Source of the DNA: Leuctra nigra
Lineage: Eukaryota; Arthropoda; Insecta; Plecoptera; Leuctridae
Length of the DNA: 64,000 nucleotides
NCBI GenBank assembly: GCA_934045905.1
Contig: OW203773.1
Location: forward strand, 16,479,246-16,543,245
Reading direction: 5' to 3'
The notes beneath the pieces were generated by a model that was given only the letters and a program-made list of their open reading frames with translations, was not told where the DNA came from and ran no database searches. Within the stretch, counting starts at the first letter, position 1. Each line of letters begins with the position of its first letter. Below, one piece after another: positions 12,901 through 19,900 of this stretch. The position numbers and the translations under genes were made by a program.

Positions 12901-15370
12901 TGTCCTTCGGTGAAAATAAAATAAACTCAAATAGGTAATAATAATAGTAACATTTCATGAAAATACTGATTAGGTAGGTACCAGTGGATATTTTGTAAAA
13001 TAATAAGTGGGCGGATGCTCGGCGATTTTCATGGGAACATATTTGCATAAGAAAACAAATTGGGGGTTTAAGGAGAGGGCCCCTCACTCAAAACAATGTG
13101 GGTCCCTGGCGTATAACCTTTTGAATTTCAGGAACAAATGTGGTGCCTTTCTATGCGATTTGTACACAGTTTTAAGCCAAGTTTTACTTCCATGAAAAAT
13201 AAGTGAGGGGACGCATCCGCCCCCAAATTAACCATTAAGTACTAAACTCCGTTGCAGGAGTTGCTCAGGAGTTGCTCTGCTTGTTCTCCTTTGACAACAG
13301 AATGTAAAATCATGTTGCTTTCTTTGTATTCTCAACCAATTATTGTCCGCCCTTTGTACGAGGAGGTTCTGACACTTCATGATTTTTGCGATAGCATCTG
13401 GTCCATTATGAACGAGAACACAGACACTTTCTACAATTTAAACAGACTGGTCACTAACAGCCTCATGCTCGAAAGAAGTTGCATCCTCAAGTAGATATTT
13501 GCGGATGTCAGTCCTCAACTAGACTCTGGCGTCTACTGATTGGAATCAAGTAGACGTGCGTGCAGGCGCGTAGGAAGGGGGGGGGGGAATGGGGGGAAAA
13601 TCCCCCCCCCGATTCAATTCCCCTCCCTATGTTCTTATACATTTATGTGTCAAGAAAAAAATTTGCTTAAAAAGTGTTAAAATCGCGTAGAAATGCACCA
13701 AATTAATGTCTGAAATTCAAAGACTTTCCGGGGCTGTGCGCCCCGGACCCGCATTTTGCTCGGGGGCCCTCCCCCCAGCCCCCCATTGTCTTCGTGGACA
13801 CAAGTATTTCCAGCTCAAGTTCTTTTACAATATTATTCCCCCCCCCCCCCCCCCCCTTGCAAATTTAGTTCCTACGCGCCTGCGTGCGTGCACTTGCATC
13901 TAAAAATATGGAAAACCTTCTGAGCATGAGGCAGCAAGGACACTGCGGGAATAACCCGAGCGAACGTAGTTTCAGACTCTCACTTGGCAAGTTCCTCGGG
14001 CAGTAGGAAGTTGTTCTTGATGTTACTGGTCACCGACCCCTGCAAGTCCTCCACGACCTTGTACACTCTCTTGACGTTGTCGAACTGACGCCGGCAGGAC
14101 TTGAGATGGACGCCGGTCTTCTCCGACACTTCGTCCAGGTCCTTGCGGTGGCGCGAAGAGAGCTTCTTGCCGAGCAGCTCGCGGATCACCGTGTCGTCAA
14201 ACTCATAGTATCTGGAAAAACACCAGCGTTGATAGAGATGTCCTGTCCTAGGCAATTCAAGTTAAGAGGCCTGGGGCCCTATTCTAGAACTATTAAATTC
14301 CCAATTCGGATGGAATTTGAATCCATTCAATGTTAATCCTTGCGGTGAACCACATTCCATCAGAATGGAATTGGGAAGAAGTTCTAGAATTGAGTACGTC
14401 CCACCCCAACATGGCAGTGGAATTTTCAGCGAAATAATTATTTTGATTAAAATCGTATCTAGAGCATTCAAAACCATCATTCCTATCCAAGCCGAACAAC
14501 GAATCACCACCCAAGCAATTTTAAGTGATACAAAAGAAAAACAATGTTGTTCTACTGCAATGTTAGTGCGATGAACCAGGCTTCCTCAACCCTTCTCAAA
14601 AATCTTGCAAATGCAAAATATCTGATTAAGATCAAGCAAGATCTTAAAAACAGATGGGTAAGGTTCTCAAAGTGTTAGTTACTTTTAGTTTTGATTTCAC
14701 ATTCACAGAATTATAAAATTCAAAGAGTACCTACCTAGAATGCAAATATCAAGCTTACTAAACTACGCCCAGTGGTTAATTTGGGGGTGGACGAGGGTGG
14801 ACGCGTCCTCTCACTCTTTTTTCATGCAAGTAAAATTTTACTTAAAATGGTGTACCTACCTAGTTACAAATTGCGGAGTAATGTACCAAATGCGTTCCTA
14901 AAGTATCCGCCGAGCATCCGCCCACTGACTACGCCACATGAGCCTACCTCTATTACTGCCCTCAATACTACATCAAAGTGAACATAAATCAGAGCCACCT
15001 ACTTGTCAATAAGCAGTCGTCTTGTCTGCGGTTCGATTTGGAACGCCAGTTGCTCGGCTAGTTTCGGCGGCGTGTGAAGCAAACGCTCGAGCAGACTATA
15101 AGTACGATAATGGTCCAGCACATCCGACTTCACTAGTTCTAGAGATGCTCCTGTCTTCTGTGTTATCCCGCGTTCTGCTAGTGTCGATACAGCCTCAGCA
15201 GCTAAACAGAGAAATAGTTGCCAAGAACTGTCACTCAAACTAACCTAGGAAATCAGAAAGTCCATGTTTCGATACTTACAAGAACAGCCATCCACCCATA
15301 GCTGATAGACTTCGGGGTCAACTAAAGTATAATTACTAATAAAAACGTCTACTTCTGGTAACATATTCAT
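684..15370 (-). CDS. FIBP: FIBP (acidic FGF intracellular-binding protein) gene, five exons, 3' end outside window
   Basis: Exons on the minus strand are 15280-15370, 15003-15201, 13984-14211, 3439-3666 and 684-938. Each junction keeps the frame (cumulative lengths 91, 290, 518, 746, 1001 nt) with AG acceptors and GT donors. The 333 residues seen match the FIBP family along their length, including a YxLWxDG motif near residue 25, DHYRTYSLLERLLH around residues 60-73, a KSCRRQFDNVKRVYKVVE block, RFETGKRKLQYL and ELEANFRCYTRALV. Human FIBP has about 357-364 residues, so about 25 C-terminal residues are missing here. They should lie in one more exon, because the final exon seen ends at a CAG/GTGGGT donor in phase 2. 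FIBP binds acidic FGF inside the cell and is linked to mitogenic signalling; its biochemical activity is not settled. The start is ATG at 15370; the second Met (15364) aligns equally well. Intron 4 is 10.3 kb because of nested transposons. Confidence 0.9.
1099..1476. mobile_element. Non-autonomous hAT-like element, TIR CAGGGGTCGGCAA
   Basis: Ends are CAGGGGTCGGCAA and TTGACAGCCCCTG, near-inverted. The flanks are GATGAGAG (1091-1098) and GATTAGAG (1477-1484), an 8-bp duplication with one mismatch. An 8-bp duplication and CAG..CTG ends are the hAT signature. No transposase frame is present. A 3'-truncated relative lies at 31943-32285. Confidence 0.75.
1485..2155. other. FIBP last-intron sequence, no gene seen
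   Basis: AT-rich sequence between FIBP exons with stops in all frames. No gene, RNA or clear repeat was recognised. Confidence 0.5.
2156..2276. repeat. 121-bp MITE, TIR ATGGCGTTTTC
   Basis: The left arm ATGGCGTTTTCTACTGGCC, continuing with GCACTGAG, is mirrored by CTCAGTGCGGCCAGTGGAA followed by AACGCCAT. It is flanked by TA on both sides, suggesting a TA target duplication. It is too small to encode a protein. Confidence 0.7.
2916..3371. repeat. Long palindrome (foldback element), arms of about 210 bp
   Basis: Sequence from GGCCGGTCATATATTTTATC (2919) to GGGCACGAAA (about 3125) recurs inverted from TTTCGTGCCCGACACATACT to ATATATGACCGCCC (3367). A spacer of about 35 bp, rich in CGTCGCTCG, separates the arms. 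The arms differ at only a few positions. It lies in the FIBP intron next to a C-run at 2893-2906. No coding capacity. Confidence 0.8.
3439..3666 (-). CDS. FIBP: FIBP exon 4
   Basis: 228 nt after the acceptor AATGTTCACAG. Encodes RYGAVVFIGCMRFETGKRKL followed by the acidic DDTDLDREFLLDLRELRILL segment, both matching FIBP. The donor is ACA/GTGAGA. It lies 10.3 kb downstream of exon 3. Confidence 0.9.
3667..4232. other. FIBP intron 4, with a LINE-like 3' tail at 4015-4140
   Basis: No gene is seen. The stretch 4015-4140 ends in a degenerate tandem repeat of TAAATC, the kind of 3' end left by some LINEs, so it is probably a short 5'-truncated LINE remnant on the plus strand. The first target-site duplication of the RTE-like LINE occupies 4220-4232. 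Confidence 0.45.
4255..6704 (-). CDS. RTE-like LINE polyprotein, 3' part: endonuclease C-terminus and reverse transcriptase
   Basis: About 815 codons remain open from the Gypsy junction to the stop at 4255. The start supplies the end of the apurinic-like endonuclease, with NQIDHVLID and SDHFLV (catalytic Asp/His). Next comes a reverse transcriptase with FIDYKQAYDSVNRDYLYETL, GLRQGDSLSCLLFN and the catalytic box AYADDVDLL near residue 543, then LRWAGHMERMPEER and a basic tail, as in BovB/RTE proteins. No frameshift or internal stop was found, so before the Gypsy insertion the frame was probably intact. The first ATG (6675) is internal and is not a real start. Confidence 0.85.
6705..6835 (+). 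repeat. 5' LTR of the Gypsy-type element
   Basis: 131 bp, short for this class. Starts TGTTATATAGTGACC, ends ATAACTATTACA and is followed by TGGCGTCAGCAG, the likely primer-binding site. Confidence 0.88.
6887..9598 (+). CDS. Gypsy Gag-protease-RT-RNase H polyprotein
   Basis: 903 codons. Residues 1-200 are Gag-like. Two zinc knuckles follow at about 217-250 (CDKCGYDHLPRRC, and CAFCQESNHFAKKC of the CX2CX4HX4C form). The aspartic protease motif LDSGAEASIL is at about 316. RT has LRLCIDPHELN, FSVLDMKTGFWQIPL, LPFGLCSAPEVFQ and the catalytic YFDD at about 598. RNase H begins with LQTDASRDGLG near 744 and continues to ETDHKPL. Gag and Pol are one frame, without a frameshift. The frame stops at a single TAG (9596-9598) and then continues open in the same frame into the integrase, so this stop is either a fresh nonsense change or a read-through site. 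Confidence 0.92.
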   Translation: MDNSQFRPPKELDHTGNLSENWKRWIQRFRIYLIATEGDVFTSGKVQVSRLLCLIGDEALEVFNTFIFENENEKEDLEKVIEKFELYFSPRKNVVFERFKFFSIVQKENQTFDQFLLELKTASQSCEFTEQNEGLIRDRIVLGIRCKNTQERLLREENVTLKRAENYCRAAEESHRQAQAVQVQVPSSVNAINIKRGGKKVDEPNKEQWRSGKKFSCDKCGYDHLPRRCPAFGKACAFCQESNHFAKKCPKRKQAKKVHTLQNNDDLPSEQSSDESEEEDAHNQMEEILYIHAVKKKEVKEKVWLETLKVENMDVKFKLDSGAEASILPLWIVKQLNLLSAMKKSTSVLVAFGGKDCRIKPIGEITLSCASKKGRCETIEFIVTDVDSTPLLGLEACIQLQLIKRIDKLSQEKLKDNIVNTFSDVFKGEGKMPVKYKIEIKEGSVPVINASTRIPISLHEKLKSTLENLVEKEIIEPVDKPTDWVHRLVIVEKKDGSLRLCIDPHELNKCIRREHFVIPTTEETINNLGGKKVFSVLDMKTGFWQIPLDEESTDLCTFNTPFGRFKFLRLPFGLCSAPEVFQKINTQFFGDIPGVSVYFDDIIVAGSSTDDHDRSLIKVLERARQLGIKFNKEKFQHCVSEVKYVGRIISASGVAANPSHIEAITSMPSPGNKAELIRFLGMTKYLCRYIPNLSKITAPLRQLTRDDVEWQWYPEHEQAFGEVKRRLTAAPVLGIYDSGKPLVLQTDASRDGLGACLMQDGHPLAFASRSLTSAEVGYAQIEKEMLAILYGVEKFHQYTYGRPVTIETDHKPLVSIHNRGIHKTLSPRLLRMLLRLLKYQLTVTYVPGKLLWSADTLSRAFLPDTGIEDKELDVMVHTLVKHMPMSQDRKIQFQAETAKDETL
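9599..10888 (+). CDS. Gypsy integrase, same frame after an in-frame TAG
   Basis: The frame is open directly after the TAG; the first ATG is at 9695. The N-terminal zinc-binding HHCC region is seen (HEGHSGIE.. CSTCAKF). The integrase core has its first Asp in ISADILQL, the second in FIADNMPF (most relatives have DNGPQF) and the Glu in NGLAERAV, fitting the D,D-35-E arrangement. A DNA-binding C-terminal part with LNPGDNIYLKRD and RRNRRDLRP follows, ending at 10888. No chromodomain was recognised. The frame ends 34 bp before the 3' LTR. Confidence 0.9.
   Translation, partial: TLIQYNANGWPSSRTSVPDSVKFYWNQQEDIYVAEGLVFLSDRLIVPSSLKTFVLNLLHEGHSGIERSKLQGRRLLFWPHMSSDIEQFVQNCSTCAKFRTSNKKETLLPHPVPDRHWEKISADILQLGTEDYLVVIDHYSKWLELIQLRSKTAREVINVLQSIFARWGIPDTFIADNMPFASREFLQFAQDWNFDVVTSSPRYPQSNGLAERAVGIAKQMLRKAKEEGKNVYASLLEYRSTPLKGIGISPAQILLSCNIKTKIPISSKLLKPQLNIGVKEKLVDRQRLQKTYYDRGAKDLQPLNPGDNIYLKRDKVWEPARVVQRHETPRSYLIKTSNNNTIRRNRRDLRPSLRQPVFNNPKMEDIQHTEDDFGLLIPNMATEKVDQSEADPIHNMALEKEDQVGPAVKPSVTTTRSGRVVTKPIRFRD
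10922..11051 (+). repeat. 3' LTR of the Gypsy-type element
   Basis: 130 bp matching the 5' LTR with no difference that I can find, apart from lacking its final A. Directly preceded by the polypurine tract GGAGGAGA. Confidence 0.88.
11052..11580 (-). CDS. RTE-like LINE polyprotein, 5' part: endonuclease N-terminus
   Basis: The frame carries GTWNVFSLYRAGALASL, IAALQEMRWKG and IILGDMNAKVGRE, the N-terminal motifs of an exonuclease-endonuclease-phosphatase type endonuclease. It breaks off at the Gypsy junction (11052), where the codons continue in the segment starting at 6704. The true start is unclear; the frame extends upstream of the ATG at 11505, which lies inside the conserved WNV..SLYRAG motif. 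Confidence 0.8.
11581..11931 (-). other. RTE-like LINE 5' untranslated region
   Basis: GC-richer than its surroundings, without a convincing frame. It lies between the endonuclease start and the 13-bp duplication at 11932, so it is taken as the LINE 5' leader. Confidence 0.6.
12097..12570. repeat. Foldback element with arms of about 210 bp
   Basis: The left arm 12097-12306 begins GCACGTGCAGGCAAGTCACT and reaches GACAGATTGCAATTGTTTT. It is matched inverted by 12361-12570, which ends AAGTGACTTACCTGCACGCG. The spacer is about 55 bp (GAGCGAGGCATCAAG..). Arm divergence is moderate, so the element is not new. No open frame. Confidence 0.75.
12571..13562. other. FIBP intron 4, no gene seen
   Basis: AT-rich intron sequence. 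The part at 13010-13230 has a G/C-richer stretch (GGAGAGGGCCCC..AAGTGAGGGGACGCATCCG) that resembles 14780-14940 in inverted orientation, suggesting a dispersed repeat. Nothing coding is supported. Confidence 0.4.
13563..13882. mobile_element. hAT-type MITE with G/C runs, copy 1
   Basis: 320 bp bounded by CAGGCGCGTAGGAA and TTCCTACGCGCCTG, a perfect 14-bp inverted pair. Flanked by a perfect 8-bp duplication CGTGCGTG (13555-13562, 13883-13890). The inside has G- and C-runs of up to about 20. No coding capacity. Related copies lie at 27008-27310 and 62385-62651. Confidence 0.85.
13984..14211 (-). CDS. FIBP: FIBP exon 3
   Basis: 228 nt after the acceptor TTTTTCCAG. Encodes YYEFDDTVIRELLGKKLS and the strongly conserved TGVHLKSCRRQFDNVKRV region, the best family signature in this gene. 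The donor is GTGAGAG, phase 2. Confidence 0.92.
14212..15002. other. FIBP intron 2 (between exons 3 and 2), no gene seen
   Basis: Includes a foldback at about 14280-14400, where GGGGCCCTATTCTAGAAC and AAGTTCTAGAATTGAGTACG face each other around inverted GGAATTTGAATCCATTC-like arms. The rest is plain AT-rich sequence. Confidence 0.45.
15003..15201 (-). CDS. FIBP: FIBP exon 2
   Basis: 199 nt after the acceptor CTCTGTTTAG; encodes AEAVSTLAERGITQKTGASL and then the DHYRTYSLLERLLHTPPKL block typical of FIBP. The donor is GTAGGT. It ends two bases into a Lys codon that exon 3 completes. Confidence 0.88.
15280..15370 (-). CDS. FIBP: FIBP exon 1 (start codon exon)
   Basis: 91 nt encoding the N terminus, including DPEVYQLWVDGCS; the donor TGTAAGTATC follows directly. 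It ends in phase 1 and the split Ser codon is completed by exon 2. Length and sequence match the FIBP N terminus (family motif VYRLWLDG). Confidence 0.85.
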
Positions 15371-16328
15371 AATTAAGTACAATATCGAAGTACTGTTGAA
15401 AAATTTAGCCACTACATTTCTTTGACAGCTCCACTAAGGAAACCATTTTCGTTTTTACATCGTCCGCCTGCATGGTGGCTCTAACTAGTGGCCAAACGAA
15501 GCAAGTAAGCAAATCAGGGGTGTCCATAAGAAATTCTTTTTGATTCCTTTCTAAAAATAATAAACATTTCGTTTATTTTTACAATTATCTGATTGTACGA
15601 GGATATACAATTTTACTGGATACTGCACATTTATGTTTCTGCATTCCTGGACACACGGCTACTTTCGGGACTAATTAAACAGCATTAATACACAAAAATT
15701 CATAAATTCCTTGGAATTTATTTTTAAATTTAATTTTTTTCTGAGTTTTATATTTTCAAATGTACTACCTTTTATTCCCATGGATTAGGTTGCTTGGGAG
15801 TGATAGGTAGATCAGCAAAATAATTTTCATATTTGGGAATTATAGGAATAGGAATATAGGAATAATATCATACAATCTCAAATTACAGCTTATTTGTTTT
15901 CAATAACGTATTTGCCATTCATGTAATATTTAATACATTAATTAAAAAATTACATATTAAATTTAAAAAGAAAATTGATTCCATTCAAAATATTTCAAGA
16001 CATTTGTGCTCGATCCACTTGACTCTTATTGGTGAACTTCTATCACAAAGTTCGATGTTTAAAACAGGTTTACCTCGATGTATTTGACATGACTTATTTG
16101 AACATAACACTTCAGATTCTTATTCCAAGTCTCCGGCTTTATATACATTATTACAATTTACAACAATTCGAAAACAAAATTAACTTAACTGTGCTACCTT
16201 TTTATGAACAAGCTTTCATTACAATTTCTCTAAAAATTAGTTACCTACATTTTTAAAATTCCATTTCTATTTACGGAAGTCTAAACTTTTACAAAGTTCG
16301 CCTAAGACGAAACTGTCCATCACTGCTT
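15371..16328. other. Region between FIBP and the membrane-protein gene
   Basis: Presumed FIBP promoter and 5' leader next to 15370, and the 3' untranslated part of the membrane-protein gene near 16328. Very AT-rich. No TATA box or polyadenylation signal can be assigned with confidence. Confidence 0.4.
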
Positions 16329-16902
16329 CTACAACGCAAAATCACTGTACTTTCTAAAATCATCCGACTCGGCCAACGACCTTCCACTTCCTGCCTGCCT
16401 CATCCTGCCGTCCGCAATCATCCCTCTGTCCTCCATCGACTGCAGGACAAACCTTCCTTGGGGGTCTCTGTACACATTCATCCTCTGCAGACTGCCGAAA
16501 TCATTGACTCCGTTCACGTCGTTCGCAGAGTTGGACTTCTTCGCGAACCGAACAGCCCGACGATCCAAGCTTTGCGTATATCCCGGTGGCACGTAACTCT
16601 TCACAGATATCACATCACTGTCGTCTTTAGTTTTCTTCACATTTCTAAAGTCTATCAAAGACCGAGTCCGTTTGAATCCTAAATTGTTTGATTGTATCTC
16701 GAGGTTGTTGTAGATCTGGTTTGTGAACTGGTTGGAAGCGTTGAACTGCGACGCGTTGAATTCGCAGCCGAAGTCGGGGATCGGCGGGTAGTACTGCGGG
16801 ATGTTGTTGAGCTGTTGAGGGGGTGTTGATGGGTAGATGTTGTTGTTGAGGGGGATGAATTGCTGTTGAGGGGCGTAGCCGTTTGCGGCCGGATTATGTG
16901 AT
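16329..16902 (-). CDS. Membrane-protein gene exon 8 (terminal exon)
   Basis: 574 nt after acceptor CTTTTCAG to the stop TAG at 16329-16331. Encodes a Pro/Asn/Gln-rich stretch (QQQFIPLNNNIYPSTPPQQL) and a charged end with KSYVPPGYTQSLDRRAVRF. Low-complexity composition and intrinsic disorder are likely. Confidence 0.78.
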
Positions 16903-19900
16903 CTGAAAAGAAGAAAAGTGTTTGGCTAACAAGAGGTGACGATTTTGACCAACTAAATAATAATAAAAAATAATGAGAATATACATAGGATATTGTTCGC
17001 ATGCTTTATTGAATAATTATTGATTATGAAACAAACACAAAATTTTGTTGATTTCATTTAAATCGTTTCAATTATTTTGGAAATTGGTTAATAAAAACAA
17101 TTTACTTCGAAAATTGGGAATATGCCAAAAATGTAATGCGTTTAAAATATAATATTTAATAATCTCAACATATTGTAATAATATGTTGATATTATTAAAT
17201 ATTGTATTTTATTTCGAGATTGAATTTCGAGATTGATAATACCAACATATTATGTTGGTATTATATCCAACATATGGTATTATGGTAAAATACCAAATAT
17301 GTTGGTATTTTCAATCTTGAAATTGTAAATTTTCATTCATGAAATGTTTAATAAAAAATTAGTGTAAATTTTGGCGGGAAAACGCTATCTCGGCCAGTGA
17401 TTTCATTTATATCAACCAACAATGATGTTGCCATGGTTACAATAAAATATGACATCACTGGCCGGGATGGCGTTTTCCCGCCAAAATGTACACTGATTTT
17501 CAATTTGATATTTTATGAGGGAATATTAAACACTCTCGGGTGTGAAAATAGTGTGATTTATCAACAATTAGAATTATACTTTTTAATAAATTCATGCATT
17601 ATTCCCGATTGTAAAATTGAGAAATGAAAACCGAAATACATGAGTGGCTGTGAATCTCTAGGAAGATTTACTTTTTGTCTGTAAAAATGTAACATTTGTG
17701 TTTTACGTATAATTGTGTACCTTCTCAAAGTTCCATTGATCTGATTGGTTGATTTCACGAATCCCTCGTTCTGGTAGCCAATGAGAGAGTTGGTTCCGTT
17801 TCCTGGGGATACGGGAACTCTTTGGGGCACCATTGAGGCCTGGAATCAGAACATGGTGAAAGAAGTTAGTACAAGAAGGTACAAGTGGTGTGACAAACAA
17901 GACAAAATATGGAAGTCGAGCAAAAGTAAAACAATCTTATCGGAACATAATAACATGGAGATTCGAAACATTCGGAACAGTAAATATGTATCTAGAGGTA
18001 GAAGGCCGGAAGTCCTTTTCAATGATTCTGGAGGTGAGCTCAAAAGAAAACATGCAGAAATTTTTGTAAACATGAGTCATTGTGTAAGAGAAAAACAACT
18101 GTATTTGTTGTACAATGCCAATAGATTGATTACATCATTCCAAAAGTATGAACGCAAAATCGGAAAAAAAATCCCGCGTCTGAAAAATCTTGCCCCCTAT
18201 CGCCACTACCAGTGGTACACAGACGTCGTAAAAGTTGCCTAAAATAAATATTGATATTTTGTATAGAAGGGTGAGTTTGCACGACTGGATTCACCGGTGG
18301 CTTTTATCACAACATAACGAGGCCCCTGTACAGATAATGATGATTTCTAACAATCAAGTAGCTGTAAGAAAGTAGCTGGAAAGTAACTGATGATCAACGA
18401 CGATCTTGTTCGATGATGATCTTGTTTGAATGATGTTTGAGATGGAATGATAGTTACCATGCTAAGCGCGTTGATCCTGTGGATGACTTCTTCCTCCTCC
18501 TTCCATTGGGAATACAGAGACTGCACGATCAGCAGCCCAGCGATCTGTCACACACATTAACAGATAAAATCATTGCTTTCAATCAGTGAGACTGACCTTA
18601 CCCCTGATAATTACAAGTGCAGAAGTGCGAGCAGACACACACAAATTATAGAATATGGAATATGTATGCATTTTTTTAAAACTATAATTCAAAATTACAA
18701 CATATTTGTTGCTAAATCGCACTATTTTCACACTAAAAAGTGCAAATTTTCATTCATAAATATTACATTTTAAAATCAGTGTAAATTTTGGCGGGAAAAC
18801 GCCATCCCGGCGAGTGATGTCATTTAATATATCAACCAACAATGATGTTGTCATGGTTTCAATAAAATATGACATCACTCGCTATGACAGCGTTTTCCCG
18901 CCAGAATTTATACTGATTTTTAATTTCATATTATTTATGAACGAAAATTTACACTTTTGAGATTAAAAAAGTGTGTTTTACCAACAATAACAAATGCGTT
19001 GTTATTTTGAAATAATGTGTTTTAACCGCATTAAAAAACTTTTGCATATTCCCTATTATTCTGTTTTTGAGTTCTTGAGAAAATTACTCCACTGGACTAG
19101 AGGGGTAATAATTATCTGCAAGTGCAATGTTTGCACTTGATTCCCATATTTATGAGAACATTTGTGTGAATATAGTTTGAATAAAAGGCGAGAGATCCGT
19201 CGAGAGATTTGACTTACGTTTATACAAAGTCTGCAAACCCAGCAAGTCAGTTCTGTGAGACCGTACAGGTGATCCAATTTCTGATGACAAAACAGTTTAC
19301 CACATTATTTATTTGATGGTAGAATGGTGGGAAGATGATAAGAAGTGGATGGATGTATTGATGAAGGAAGAGGAAGAGACCAAGAAGAAAGACTAAAAAA
19401 TAAAAAAAATGGGAGGACCGGAATGACCCTTTTTATGGTTCATTTAGCCTCATTGCAATCGGAATGCAAATACATGATTATTATGTTAACAGAAGGTGGT
19501 GCAAGTGCTAGCGATTTTTCAGCTTGTTGCAGGCACTATTTTGGATACGATTGGAGACAAAAAGTACAGTCTGTTTTTTTACTGTATGAACTCTCACCAG
19601 ATGGAGCCACGTCAGTTGTTCTGCTAGGCCGAGAAAGACTTCATTGCGCGCTCACCTTGCAATGTTGTCTTTCTCGGCCTAACAGAACAACTGACGGTGT
19701 CTCGGTATGTAGAGAGTTCAAGCATAGGAAAAACGAACTGTTTAGGTTGACGAAATGATTTGAAATTTTAATCATGATTATTGATAAAAGAAAAACTTCG
19801 CGTTATCACTTACTAAATTTTTATGAAATTTAGTTTTAAAAATGTGCCAAGTGATAACCCTAAGTTAATATATTATTATATAATCGGGATTAAAATTTTT

